Shown: positions 32,985 through 42,832 of the stretch, piece by piece | Layout of the letters: each line of letters opens with the position of its first letter | Numbering within the stretch: position 1 is the first letter of the stretch | From: Ditylenchus dipsaci | Taxonomy: Eukaryota > Nematoda > Chromadorea > Rhabditida > Anguinidae | Length of the DNA stretch: 64,000 nt | NCBI GenBank assembly: GCA_004194705.1 | Contig: SADC01000086.1 | Location: 204,764-268,763 of the forward strand | Direction of reading: 5' to 3' | The notes under the pieces: generated by a model | What the model was told of the DNA's origin: nothing | The model's input: only the letters and a program-made list of their open reading frames with translations | Database searches by the model: none | Translations under genes and position numbers: made by a program

Positions 32985-33638
32985 GAACCTCGATTTAAAG
33001 ACACTGCAAAAGTTCGTTCCCACCACGGGTCCGACACTTTTTTGACCGCATTTCGTCTAATAGGCCGTCGGGCGGCTTATTTTTCAAACCCACAAAACCT
33101 GGAAATTCTAAAGTGGATCTCGAGATTTTTGGGTGCTCAACCGAAATCCAACAATTAGAGGTAGAACTCGCGGAAGTTAAGAAAACTTAATAAACAGCTT
33201 TGCAAAATAGTTTATGTAGGCCGAGATATAAGCCCTAAAAGGTAGAGGGGCGGCTTATTAGAGGAAATAGGGTGCCTCAATTTTTGAAGTTTTTGATTAT
33301 TTGCGATTCGTCAGTGTAGTCCGAAATATCGCAAGGATATCGATTTTACCGATAGTTTTTCAAAAACTAAATGATTTTGCTGAAATGACCCGTGACCCTA
33401 GATTTAACCATACCTAGTTCCAAAAAGGGGTTTCGTTAAATCGAGGGTCATGGGTCGTTTCAGCAAAATCATTTAGTTTTTGAAAAACTATCGGTAAAAT
33501 CGGAATCCTTGCGATATTTCGGACTACACTGACAAATCGCAAATAATCAAAAACTTCAAAAATTGAAGTAAAAACAGTGTCGGACCTTAGGTGGGAACGA
33601 ACTTTCGCAGTGTCGTTGAATCGAGGTCATACATCATA
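32985..33638. repeat. Tigger-like MITE carrying a nested CCGTATTT-family MITE
   Basis: Starts CAGTCGAACCTCGATTTAAA with GTTCGTTCCCACC and GGGTCCGACACTTTTTT, and ends with the inverse ending near 33630. The nested element spans about 33047-33275. The middle has the GGTTTCGTTAAATCGAGG hairpin. Confidence 0.75.
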
Positions 33639-34077
33639 CAGTCGACTCTCGATATAAGGACACTCAGGGGACCGGCAAAAGTTCGTTCCCGCCTTGGGTC
33701 GACACTTTTTTTTAGCCCGATTTTCGAAAACTTTTACCGGTTTTGACAGTTTGGTTCCAAATATCGCAAGGATTCCGATTTTGCCGATCGTTTTTCAGAA
33801 ATTCAGATTTTTTTCCTATAAAAAGCAAAAACTCGATTTAAACACAGGCTTTTTCAAAAATCCCTGTCCTTATATCGAGTTTTTGCTTTTTTAGAAGAAA
33901 AAAATCTGGATTTCTGAAAAACGATCGGCAAAATCGGAATCCTTGCGATATTTGGAACCAGACTGACAAAACAAAACCGGTGAAAATTTCGAAAATCGGG
34001 CTAAAAAAAGTGTCGGACCCGAGGCGGGGACGAACTTCTGTCCTTATATCGAGTGTCCTTATATCGAGTGTCGACTG
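33639..34077. repeat. Tigger-like palindromic MITE
   Basis: Ends CAGTCGACTCTCGATATAAG and its complement inside TA. It carries the family motifs GTTCGTTCCCGCC, GTCCGACACTTTTTT-like and CCGATCGTTTTTCAGAAAT in both orientations. Confidence 0.8.
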
Positions 34078-34521
34078 TATGTTCAAAGAAAATGATAATT
34101 CCTGACTGTAACAGGACAAATATTTTGTTGGACGAATTCCAATTTTGTCTAATTAGCTTTGAATTTTTTCAAAGTAATAACACCGTTTCTGATAAAATAT
34201 CATTTACTGCAACATATCTTTAAAAATGCTGCACTATATGAATTCACTGTTCACAGGCCTAAAAACCATGCTTGACCTCAAGGAGTGGTCGGGAAAATGG
34301 GACTTTTTGGAGGGAATTTTACTCTAGTTCCACTCTTACTTGTTTATTTGGACATCTGACAGGAGTGTTTAGCAGATATACTGCTTTTCTTGACTGGAAT
34401 GTAATTGTCCGGAAAATTTTCCCAACAAAAATAGTGTCCCGCGCGCATTCCGAAAATTGGAGAGGACGGGGTTGGTATATTCGCAAATACAGTCAAACTT
34501 CTTTATAAGCTATACTCCATA

Positions 34522-34945
34522 CAGTCAAACTTCGATAATCCGCCACCCCAAAAAGTTCGTTTCCGCCTAGGGTCCGACACTTTTTTACCCCGATTTCTGA
34601 ATATTTTGCTAGTTCTGTTTTGACAGTCTGGTCGCAAATATCGTGAGGATTCCGATTTTGCCGATCGTTTTCGATAATTATAAAAAATTTATCTAAAAGA
34701 GCAAAACCTCGGTAAACCGCCACCCTATTTTAAAAAAAAGGGTGGCGGTTTATCGAGGTTTTGCTTTTTTAGAGGGAAATTTTTCATAATTCTGAAAAAC
34801 GATCGGCAAAATCCGAATCCTCACGATATTTGCGACCAGACTGTCAAAACAGAACTAGCAAAAATATTCAGAAATCGGGGTAAAAAAGTGTCGGACCCAA
34901 GGTGGGAACGAACTTTTTGGGTGGCGGATTATCGAGGTTTGATTG
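34522..34945. repeat. Tigger-like palindromic MITE
   Basis: Ends CAGTCAAACTTCGATAATCC and its complement (one change at the outer end), with TA on both sides. It has the same internal order as the other family members. Confidence 0.8.
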
Positions 34946-36003
34946 TATAAGCTACACCGCTTAAGATGGGCCAGCGTATGTTAGCCGCAAGTAAAAAATG
35001 TCTTAAGCACTTTTTTCGGGCTCCGAGACATATATTTTTGTACTTTTTGATATGGGTTGTAAGAAAAAAATTAAACAAAGGGCGGGGTCGGATGTGGTGT
35101 GTTATTATCATAGTTGCAACAGCGCCAGCAGCGCCGCCGGCGCTAGCTTAGTAAATGTCTGGCGGCGCCGCCAGACATTTTTTTTAGCATGGCGGCGGCG
35201 CTGGCCGCGATTTCGGCTGAGGTGAAACTATGGTTATTATTCGCTACTAGGGTCGAAAATTGTTTTAAAAATCAGTTCAAAATTATTTTATTACAAAGAG
35301 TTTCATAAAAAGGCAAAACAAAAAAATGTTATGCATAATTGTTGGTGATATTACTAACAACAGTTTCTGTTACACATCAACTTAAATGTCAAAGATTAAT
35401 ATCTCTGCCTTTACCAATAACTTTACAATAAACTCGGCCATTCCTTTCAAGATTATTAAGATTAGAGACGGAATAAGGCTTCCGGCGGCATTTTCAGTCA
35501 AAAATTTTTCGGGATCAGGATTTTCGATTTAAAAAATTCGGGATCCTGTTCGAATTTCGGAATCTTTAAAATAAAGAGAAGAACAAGGAAATTCGCATAT
35601 TTTGCCATATTTTTAAACTATGGACTATTTTAAACAGCAAATTAGTCTGTTAAAAGGCTTACATATTACCATACTTGCACGTTTGGGAAAAAGGGCGCCA
35701 GGCTTTTCGAAATTTCGGCTCCAGCGACGCAAGAGGCGCCGGGGCGCCAGGGTCAAATTAGGGCGCCACCGCCGGCGCAAGGCTATTTTGAAATTTCAAT
35801 ACCGGGCGCCAGGCTATAAAAAGGGCGCCGGCTCTAGCGCGGGTATTCTAAATTAAAAAAATGAAGCTGGGTGCCCCTGCGAGCCCTTCGGGGGCGCAGA
35901 GAGCTCGGTTGCTTGGGGTTGAGATGCGCAAATCACTGGAAAGTGACTCTGGATGCATGAAAAAGCATGCATACCAGAGTTTCTTTATGCGGTAGACCCA
36001 GTT
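34946..36003. other. No gene; G+C-rich short palindromes and dispersed repeat
   Basis: 35110-35210 and 35690-35840 carry GGCGCC- and GCCGGCG-type short inverted motifs. 35870-36003 is a copy of the dispersed GATGCGC repeat (GATGCGCAAATCACTGG, GATGCATGAAAAAGCATGC), and this copy is the insertion site of the Maverick-like element. Confidence 0.6.
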
Positions 36004-36453
36004 AGTAGTCCTCCCGACCAAAATTGGACATAGCACTAAAAGGTGGACCCCTCCGTCTCTGACCAGCAGGTGGTTACAAAGGGAAAATGTGTCTTTATAG
36101 ACAGACACAAACAAAATTTCAAAGGTGGGCGCTAAATTTTTCAACCTGCTTTCATCTTTTGGGTGAAACACTGCTGTCAAGAAATTGGACAAAGCACTGG
36201 TCAGAGACGGAGAGGTGTTTCAAAATAAATTTATTTCCTTTAGAGACAAGTTAAGAAATTGGACAAAGCGCAGAGTCGAATTTGAAATAATTTTCTCGCC
36301 TTTTTTAAATTTTTTGTGAATGTTTTGTATATTTTGTTGTCTTGACACGAATGTTTACAAAATTTATTCATTTTAATAATTTCTCAACAAAAATGGTGAC
36401 CAATAAATCAGGATTACTGCTAGTGTAAAGAGAATGCAATATTTTGTTGAATT

Positions 36454-36797
36454 TTATCCTAAACAAAACATATACACAAAATAAATGCAGTAGTGACCAC
36501 AAACTTCACTTGTAATAGATTGTACAGGGTGACGTTGCGTTTGACATTTGGAAATCTTTGCAGGTGTTGTTTTACAAACTCGTTTGGTTCAAGCGCTAAT
36601 GAGTCAAAGTAAAAAATGGTTGAAGGATCATTGCATGCCAAGACCACCCAATGGCTGCCACCGAGATAGGAAGGGTCCAAGTTGCATATTAATGTAGAAG
36701 GAATTTGTAGGAATGAGGTCAGCAGGAAAACATCCAGAAAGCACTTTTCAATATGCTCACATCCGTACAGTATCTTGCTCAAAGTTTGTTCGTCCAT
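36454..36797 (-). CDS. Adenain-like cysteine protease of the Maverick-like element
   Basis: A C5-family protease, which matures structural proteins in adenoviruses and Polintons. ATG at 36797. The N-terminal part ends in FLQIPSTLICNLDPSYL, the catalytic His is in GGSHWVVLAC, and IFYFDSLAL carries the usual acidic position. The Cys-containing CGHYC motif is present near 36500 but in the next reading frame, so one base appears to be missing just upstream of it. Length of about 115 residues is short compared with adenain (about 200), so the domain is either compact or trimmed. No partner structural genes remain in this copy. The order and spacing of the motifs make the family assignment fairly safe. 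Confidence 0.75.
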
Positions 36798-36902
36798 TCT
36801 TCTCGCGTCGCTGAGCTAGTGAATTCATTATACCAATATATTGAGCTTCCCCCAAACAGGGTACAAATCAAAAAATAAACAAAGCACAGACGTAGTCTGT
36901 AG

Positions 36903-37238
36903 GTGGGATTTTGTAGTGAATTTGCAGAATACAGGGGAAGAAATTTCGCTTGTACTGACATTTTCCATCACGTTGATTCACAGTACCGTAGTTGTCCGAT
37001 GTTATTGACGATTTCTGTCGAGAAACAAAAGTGCGTCCATTTCACCCAAGCTATCATACTATACCGTCATCCGGAACAGGCTCAGAAAATTTATGCCAAC
37101 AGAGCAGGTACCATTTTTGACGAGATCAAAAACATTGATCATCTTTCCAGACTATTGGTCATGTTGAACACAAACATTGCACCACCCATTTCTGTATTTT
37201 CGTCATTGTTAATTCCGTTTGATTTTCATACGAATTAG
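36903..37238 (+). CDS. Unidentified open frame inside the Maverick-like element
   Basis: 111 codons on the strand opposite the protease. It contains CPMLLTISVEKQKCVHFTQA and YRHPEQAQKIYANRAGTIFD, which look protein-like; the complementary strand has stops here. No recognised family, no signal peptide or clear domain. It could be a fragment of an element gene, a captured host exon or chance. Confidence 0.35.
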   Translation: MGFCSEFAEYRGRNFACTDIFHHVDSQYRSCPMLLTISVEKQKCVHFTQAIILYRHPEQAQKIYANRAGTIFDEIKNIDHLSRLLVMLNTNIAPPISVFSSLLIPFDFHTN

Positions 37239-37674
37239 CCATTTCCAAGTGCCTCATTCATGTCATGGAATGCTCGCACATACTTATCAGCTGGAAAATC
37301 TAGATGTAAGGAGCAGCCACGGTAAGTTTGTCCATTTGCTGTTATCACAATTTCGCGCACTGAAAAGGTTCAAAATTGATGACTTTTCTTGTCGTGTGAT
37401 CTTTTGACGAAAAACGCACCACACTAAAATATTTCTAAAAATATAATTTGCGACAAAATTTTTGTTGAAAAACTTTAGTTTACCCGTGTTTATTTTGGTC
37501 AGAGTTTCACCCAAAAGATGAAAGCAGGTTGAAAAATTTAGCGCCCACATTTGAAATTTTGTTTGTGTCTGTCTATAAAGACACATTTTCCCTTTGTAAC
37601 CACCTGCTGTCAGAGACGGAGGGGGTCCACCTTTTAGTGCTATGTCCAATTTTGGTCGGAGGACTACTCCAGTT

Positions 37675-38173
37675 GACAAAACTATGTTCAAATTTTGTCT
37701 TTTTTAGTGGTAAGAAAGTCAAAAAATGACCAAAAATCAGGGAAAAAATAGACCGAAAATCACAGGGGGACCGAGGCAGTCGAAAATATTTTTTTTCGAA
37801 AAATGTCCTTCCCACACTTTTTTGCCGTTTCTATCGTTCAAACGGCCTGAAAAAATACTCAGACCTTGAAAAATGCACTTTTGGGCTACCCCAAATAGTG
37901 TACTTTAGCCCGAAAAATGCAGCGCAAATCTTTCCCACGATGCTTGCAGTTCAAATTTCACAGTGTCTTGTCTAACAGTAGTGAATCTTGTGGTGGACTT
38001 TTTGCAAAGCATATCTTGGCGTGCAAACCGTCAGGTGCAGACCTTGCAGCGACTAAATTTCAGGATTCACACCCCAGTCAATTTCGGTATACACACCCAG
38101 TCAAAAATCAGCTTGGAGGACCAAAGCAATTTTTTTAAATTTATTCATGAAAAAATGTGAATTATTTTACAAA
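37675..38173. other. Flank of the Maverick-like element, no gene
   Basis: The dispersed repeat continues after the insertion (GACAAAACTATGTTCAAA). At 38050-38110 the motif CCCAGTCAATTTCGGTATA recalls the 24-bp tandem repeat at 14383-14735. An inverted counterpart lies at 38500-38545. Confidence 0.5.
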
Positions 38174-38432
38174 TAGGGTTGTAAAACGTTCGAAATTTCG
38201 AACCCTCGATTTGAAAATTTTGGTTTTTTTCGAATTTGAACTTCAAAACGAGCCCAATCTATTTTCGATGCCTTTTTATGCTGCGCAAGTTTTGGTCAAA
38301 TCTTTTTCGTGTTTCTAAGTTTTTATCGAAAGTATTTGGCACGTAATTCGACATATTTCGAATCGAACGTTCGAAAAAATGTCGAATGTTTCGAACAATG
38401 TTCGAAATCGAACGTTCGATTCGACAACCCTA
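38174..38432. repeat. hAT-like MITE, 259 bp, perfect 8-bp duplication
   Basis: Ends TAGGGTTGTAAAACGTTCG and a related inverted CGACAACCCTA. TTTACAAA flanks both sides (38166-38173 and 38433-38440). The interior is rich in TTCGAA. Confidence 0.85.
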
Positions 38433-38855
38433 TTTACAAATAAATAATTTTTATAGTCATTAAAAAAAATTTACAAAAAAAATTACAGAAAATTTGCCGT
38501 GGTCCGCCAAGCTGATTTTTGACTGGGTGTGAATTCCGAAACTGGTATCTTGCAGCTCATATTCGGAGGATGCAACGCAAATCTTCAGGCGCAAATCTCA
38601 CTTTTCAATTCTCACATCATCTAACAGTCGCAAATCTTTCAACGCAATTATTGTGTTGCTTATTTTGATGTGTAAATCGTGTGGCGCAAAATATGTTGTT
38701 TGCAAATCTTATTGCGCAAGTCTTGCCCCACATTCGAAAGCATGCATGCAATTGTTTTGTGCCACATTTGGTGCAATTTTCGATTAATCGATTGTTGTCA
38801 TCTGTATTTTGTTACAAGAAGAATACGGTAGTTGTATTTTGTTCAATTCTTATTA

Positions 38856-39106
38856 CCGTATTTCCTCTAATTTCTCCCCTCCCCCTAATTACTCCCCCCC
38901 CCTCCTAACTTCAAGTGGTCTGAAATTTCTGTTTTCATTTACTGTTTGAGCTGTGTAAAAAGTGCCTGAGAGGGATTTTAAAAATCTAACAGGCACTTTT
39001 TACACAGCTCAAACAGTAAATGAATACAGAAATTTCAGGCCACCTGAAGCTTGAAAAAATCGCATACCTCTAATTACTCTCCGGGGAGAAATTAGAGGAA
39101 ATACGG
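38856..39106. repeat. TA-type MITE with an empty site in the other arm
   Basis: Ends CCGTATTTCCTCTAAT and its exact complement, with TA at 38854-38855 and 39107-39108. The left palindrome arm (26215-26235) reads straight through with one TA. This defines the CCGTATTT family as TA-targeting. Confidence 0.9.
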
Positions 39107-39331
39107 TATTGTATGTTCTATTAAGTCAAACGTTAGAATTATTTTTATTAACTAAAATCAATAATTGGAAACAATTAATAATTTTACTTTGGAAGACTGG
39201 GCTTTTTCGAGCAAAAGCATGTAGCACCACAGTCTAAAAATGATTATATTATTTTTAAGTGTTTAGTGTTTTAGGGCCTAACGAAATTTTGGAGCAAATT
39301 TTTTTTTGCTTTTTTCTATGAACTTTATTAA

Positions 39332-39524
39332 AGGACCATGGTTTTTTGCGCGCAGTGGCATGTGCAAAATTTGAATTGGCGGGGGACACTTCTCTTTCGT
39401 CTCAAACTTTCCTCTTTGGAGTTATGGTGAAAGACTCCAAAGAGTAAAGTTTGAGACGAAAGAGAAGTGTCCCCCGCCAATTCAAATTTCGCACATGCCA
39501 CTGCGCGCAAAAAACCATGGTCCT
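39332..39524. repeat. TTAA-type (piggyBac-like) palindromic MITE, 193 bp
   Basis: Inverted counterpart of 25806-25995. Ends AGGACCATGG and CCATGGTCCT inside TTAA. Confidence 0.85.
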
Positions 39525-39528
39525 TTAA

Positions 39529-39858
39529 AGGAGAGGGGGGAGAAGCCATTTAGGTTTGAAAAAGTGGCTTCCATGACGCAGTGCTTGAGCGTTTGCGTTT
39601 TTTGGCCCAAAATGGTGTTGCAAGTTCGATCCCCTATTTATTTTGGCTTGTTTAACCAGTTCTAGGAGTAATTTGGGTCGCTTATTCCGAATCTGGCGTC
39701 AAAAAAAGTCTAATTACCCCTAGAAGTGGTCAAACAAGACAAATTAATAGCATGTCGCCACGTGGGATCGAACCTGCAACACCATTTTGGGCCAAAAACG
39801 TAAACAATTACGCATTACGCCATGGACACTACTTTTCCAAGCTTAAATGGCTCCCCCT
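39529..39858. mobile_element. TTAA-type element with two inward tRNA-like modules
   Basis: Starts AGGAGAGGGGGGAGAAGCC and ends AATGGCTCCCCCT, with TTAA on both sides; its left TTAA is shared with the preceding MITE. The tRNA-like modules (CTTCCATGACGCAGTGC; B-box-like AGTTCGATCCC and, on minus, GGTTCGATCCC) face inward. Confidence 0.7.
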
Positions 39859-40254
39859 TTAAGTGCCATGGCCACGCGTTCTGCATTGTCCCCCGCCAAT
39901 TCAAAATTTCACCTAATCATTGAAGTTCTGAACCTCCCAAATACTCCTGCCTAGGCATTACCGCCTATGTATTCAAAAAGTCCAGGTTTTCACTCAAGTT
40001 ATAGGTGAGTACACGCCTTAAAATTAATTGGAATACGCTCAACGATTAAAAAAAATTTAAAGATAGAAAAAATTCTGGGCTTTAACGCTGCAGAGCGTTT
40101 TTCAACAAAAACATGAAAAAAAAACAAAATTGGGTTTGAAGTGAAAAAAAGTTTGCGTCTCGACACACAACGAAAATGGCGCTTTGGTAAATATGGAAAT
40201 ACTTTGTCGTAAAAATATTATTCGCGAAAAATTAAAGAGTTTCTAAGGGCACTA

Positions 40255-40495
40255 TCCTAGTATAGGGGCCAAATTATTGCCTTGGTCCCTCTGTTGTTTT
40301 TCTTGAAAAATGCGTTGGTATCAATTGTTTTTTGAAGGTGACCGTGGTTAAGGTGATTATATTAACCCGAATCACCATGATCACTGTAATCACAGTGCTG
40401 TCATATCCATAGTGAACAAGGAGTACAAAGACATTTGTCAAGAAAAAACTATAGGGGGGACCAAGGCAAACATTTGGCCCCCTATACTGACAGAT
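40255..40495. repeat. Foldback with GTATAGGGGGCCAAAT ends
   Basis: Inverted ends GTATAGGGGCCAAATTATTG and CAAACATTTGGCCCCCTATAC. A central region has GGTGATTATA/CATGATCAC motifs. It interrupts the right-arm copy of the 24890-25543 element. No clear target duplication. Confidence 0.6.
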
Positions 40496-40820
40496 GTTTA
40501 TGGTGCCGAGAGAAATCGGCGAGCATTGGTTCCGGCGGGATTCGGGATTGGGATTTTAAAATTTTCGGGATCGGGATTGGGATTTGGGATTTGGCTTTTG
40601 GACCGGCGGGATTCGGAGTCGGGATTTTCAAAATTTTCGGATCGGGATTGCGGGATTCCCATGGGATTCCCGTCCCGTTGCCAAGCCTAGTTAGCATCAT
40701 CAATATCACAATTTATAAATTCCTTCAAAAAATGCCTTGAACATTGAATGCAATAAAAGACTAATCATCCTTTTTTCGATGCTTTTTTATCTTTTTCCAT
40801 ATTGATTTTCAGGGCATAAA

Positions 40821-41510
40821 ATAATTAAATTAGCTTTTATTCAGTAACACATGTGAAATTAAAAGCTTCGCAGAGTTTGACCTAAACACATTTTAAGTCG
40901 TAGTGGGGAATTCATTTTTGTCGCTAACACAATCGTGTTTTCCGGAATGTCAGCTTTTGTTTGAAAAAAGAGCGGCTGAAAAAAGTCAATTATAATGGGA
41001 GATATACCTCTTTTTATGAAGCCATACGATAAGGATCAGGAAAATCCAGACTAAATCAAAATATGTTTGTCTTGAGAGGAATTAAACATTTAAAAAACCA
41101 TTTGTGAGAAAATTGAGCACGCAAAGCCGAATTTGTTGTCAGCAATTAGGTATTGTCTGTTGCAAAGATGTCTGTAGGCGGTTGCTGACCCTTGTGTTAA
41201 GGTATTCTACCCGTTTTGGTCATTGGAGCTGGGCAAACATAGTCACTATATGTAGGCATTATATCGACGATTAAAAGCGAGAGGAGCTAATTAATCATTA
41301 ACTGCAGGGGCACAAACTTAATTTGCACAAACTAAAAAGGCGCAATTTGAATTGGCACAAACTAAAATAGCACATTCTACTCCTTCCCGTTAATTCAACT
41401 TTTATTTCTGCACAGGTTTGTTTGACATTGCATTACCGAGTGGTTGACGAAATGTGGCTCTAAAACCACATTTAAAATAGAAATTACGATCAATCCATTT
41501 GTGTCTAGAC
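40821..41510. other. Intergenic, no gene seen
   Basis: A+T-rich, no supported coding or RNA gene. A few GCACAAACTAAAA motifs occur near 41310-41380. Confidence 0.5.
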
Positions 41511-41581
41511 CAGTGTTCGGAATTTTTGCAAATCCCTCGCGGATCCCTTTTGGATTCGGCAAAACTGGCGGCATTTGCCAG

Positions 41582-41885
41582 AATCCCTTTAAAATGCTTT
41601 TTGCAAAGGGCAAATTCTAAAATCCCTTTAAAATGCTTTTTGCAAAGGGCAAATTATAAAATCCCTTTAAAATGCTTTTTGCAAAGGGCAAATTATAAAA
41701 TCCCTTTAAAATGCTTTTTGCAAAGGGCAAATTATAAAATCCCTTCAAAATGCTTTTTGCAAAGGGCAAATTATAAAATCCCTTTAAAATGCTTTTTTGC
41801 AAAGGGCAAATTCTAAAATCCCTTTAAAATGCTTTTTGCAAAGGGCAAATTCTAAAATCCCTTTAAAATGCTTTTTGCAAACGGC
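41582..41885. repeat. Tandem array, about 39-bp unit, left copy
   Basis: Eight units of AAATCCCTTTAAAATGCTTT plus TTGCAAAGGGCAAATTATA. Flanked by GGCGGCATTTGCC on the left and related degenerate sequence to about 42090. It is the inverse of the array at 44555-44925. The repeated frame ([13 protein letters not shown]) is not a gene. Confidence 0.85.
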
Positions 41886-42090
41886 ATTTGCCAAAATCCG
41901 TTTGAATATTATTTTCTTGCCGGCATTTCCTAAGATCCGCTCGAATATTTTTTGGCATTTAATAAGCCGGCATTTTATAAATCTGTTTAAATCTTTTTCG
42001 CTGCCGGTATTTTCCCAAAATCTTTTTGAATCTTTTTTTCTGCCGATTTTTCCTAAATCAGTTCATCTTGCCGACAAAATTTTTCTAAAT

Positions 42091-42832
42091 CCAGATGGTG
42101 GTCTACATGCGGTATTCTTATTATCCTGGCGGTGGAGCCTTGATGGTAGTAGCCTCGCGGTGGTACCCTATTGGTGCTACCCTGCCTAAATTTAACCTAA
42201 ATTTAACTCTTTACCTAAATTTAACTCGCAATGCTTAAAAAACCTTAACTTTAACTCCAATACCCTAACCAACTAAGTAAAGACTTAAATTTAGAAAAAT
42301 TGGTGTTTGCTGCCACCATCGGTTAAGATACTTACATGGTAGCCTCAGCTCCCCTCAGGTAGTTAAGGTATTTTCCTGATTCGATATGGGGATTCCGAAT
42401 AGCAAAATCGCTATCTTGGTATCATCAATCCGTGTTAGAGTACCAATTTTGATTAACATATTGATAATAATGACAATAATGTGCTACCCTGGCTTCTTTT
42501 GTGTGTTGAGTGGGCCAAACGTCCCATATTCATTTGAAGGGGCCAAACGTCCCTTTATCATATGAGGGTGTTAAATGTCCCGAGGGGCCAAATGGTCGTG
42601 AGGGCAAAACGTCACGGACCGACCAAAAGCATTTCAATATTCCACGTAAAGTTTTCAAGCGACGAAGCTACGTCAAAAAAAAAGTAAGACGAATAGTTTG
42701 AGTGAACGCAAAACCGAAGACGTACAGCCATCCCAAGACTTCAACAGAAATGGTTTATAAGAGGCAAACAATACGTACGGAACAGACAGAGGATAGTAAG
42801 TAACGGATGAACTGCAGAGTAAATTGACATTT
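42091..42832. other. 3' flank of the EB gene
   Basis: Low-complexity CTAAATTTAACT at 42190-42290 and repeats of GGGCCAAACGTCCC at 42500-42620. No canonical AATAAA was found close to the stop codon at 42833. Confidence 0.5.

Larger units (their letters stand above)
36004..37668. mobile_element. Miniature Maverick/Polinton-like element
   Basis: 1665 bp with inverted ends of about 170 bp (36004-36180 and 37500-37668). The outermost bases are AGTAGTCCTCC and GGAGGACTACT. The flanks are an exact 6-bp duplication CCAGTT at 35998-36003 and 37669-37674. AG...CT ends with 6-bp duplications are the Maverick/Polinton pattern. The same host repeat is unfilled at about 45975-46000 and 17412-17445. Inside are an adenain-like protease gene and an unidentified open frame; DNA polymerase, integrase, ATPase and capsid genes are absent. 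Confidence 0.85.
24770..40820. repeat. Giant interrupted inverted repeat, about 16 kb
   Basis: Matching inverted blocks are: 24772-25140 with 40495-40815; 25570-26030 with 39300-39710; 26040-26445 with 38640-39310; 26445-26955 with 32870-33330; 27767-27886 with 32740-32860; and 28680-30415 with 31000-32740. The spacer is about 0.6 kb around 30700. Arms differ by insertions: 26962-27766 and 27887-28678 only in the left arm; 38856-39106 and the block 33330-38640 only in the right arm. Confidence 0.85.

Noticed and set aside
37287..37729. Open frames over the right end of the Maverick-like element
   Set aside because: The shared part (KNLAPTFEILFVSVYKDT) is the inverted terminal repeat itself, also present at 36004-36180.
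41499..42189. [13 protein letters not shown] repeat protein
   Set aside because: It is a 39-bp noncoding array (multiple of three), mirrored at 44555-44925.
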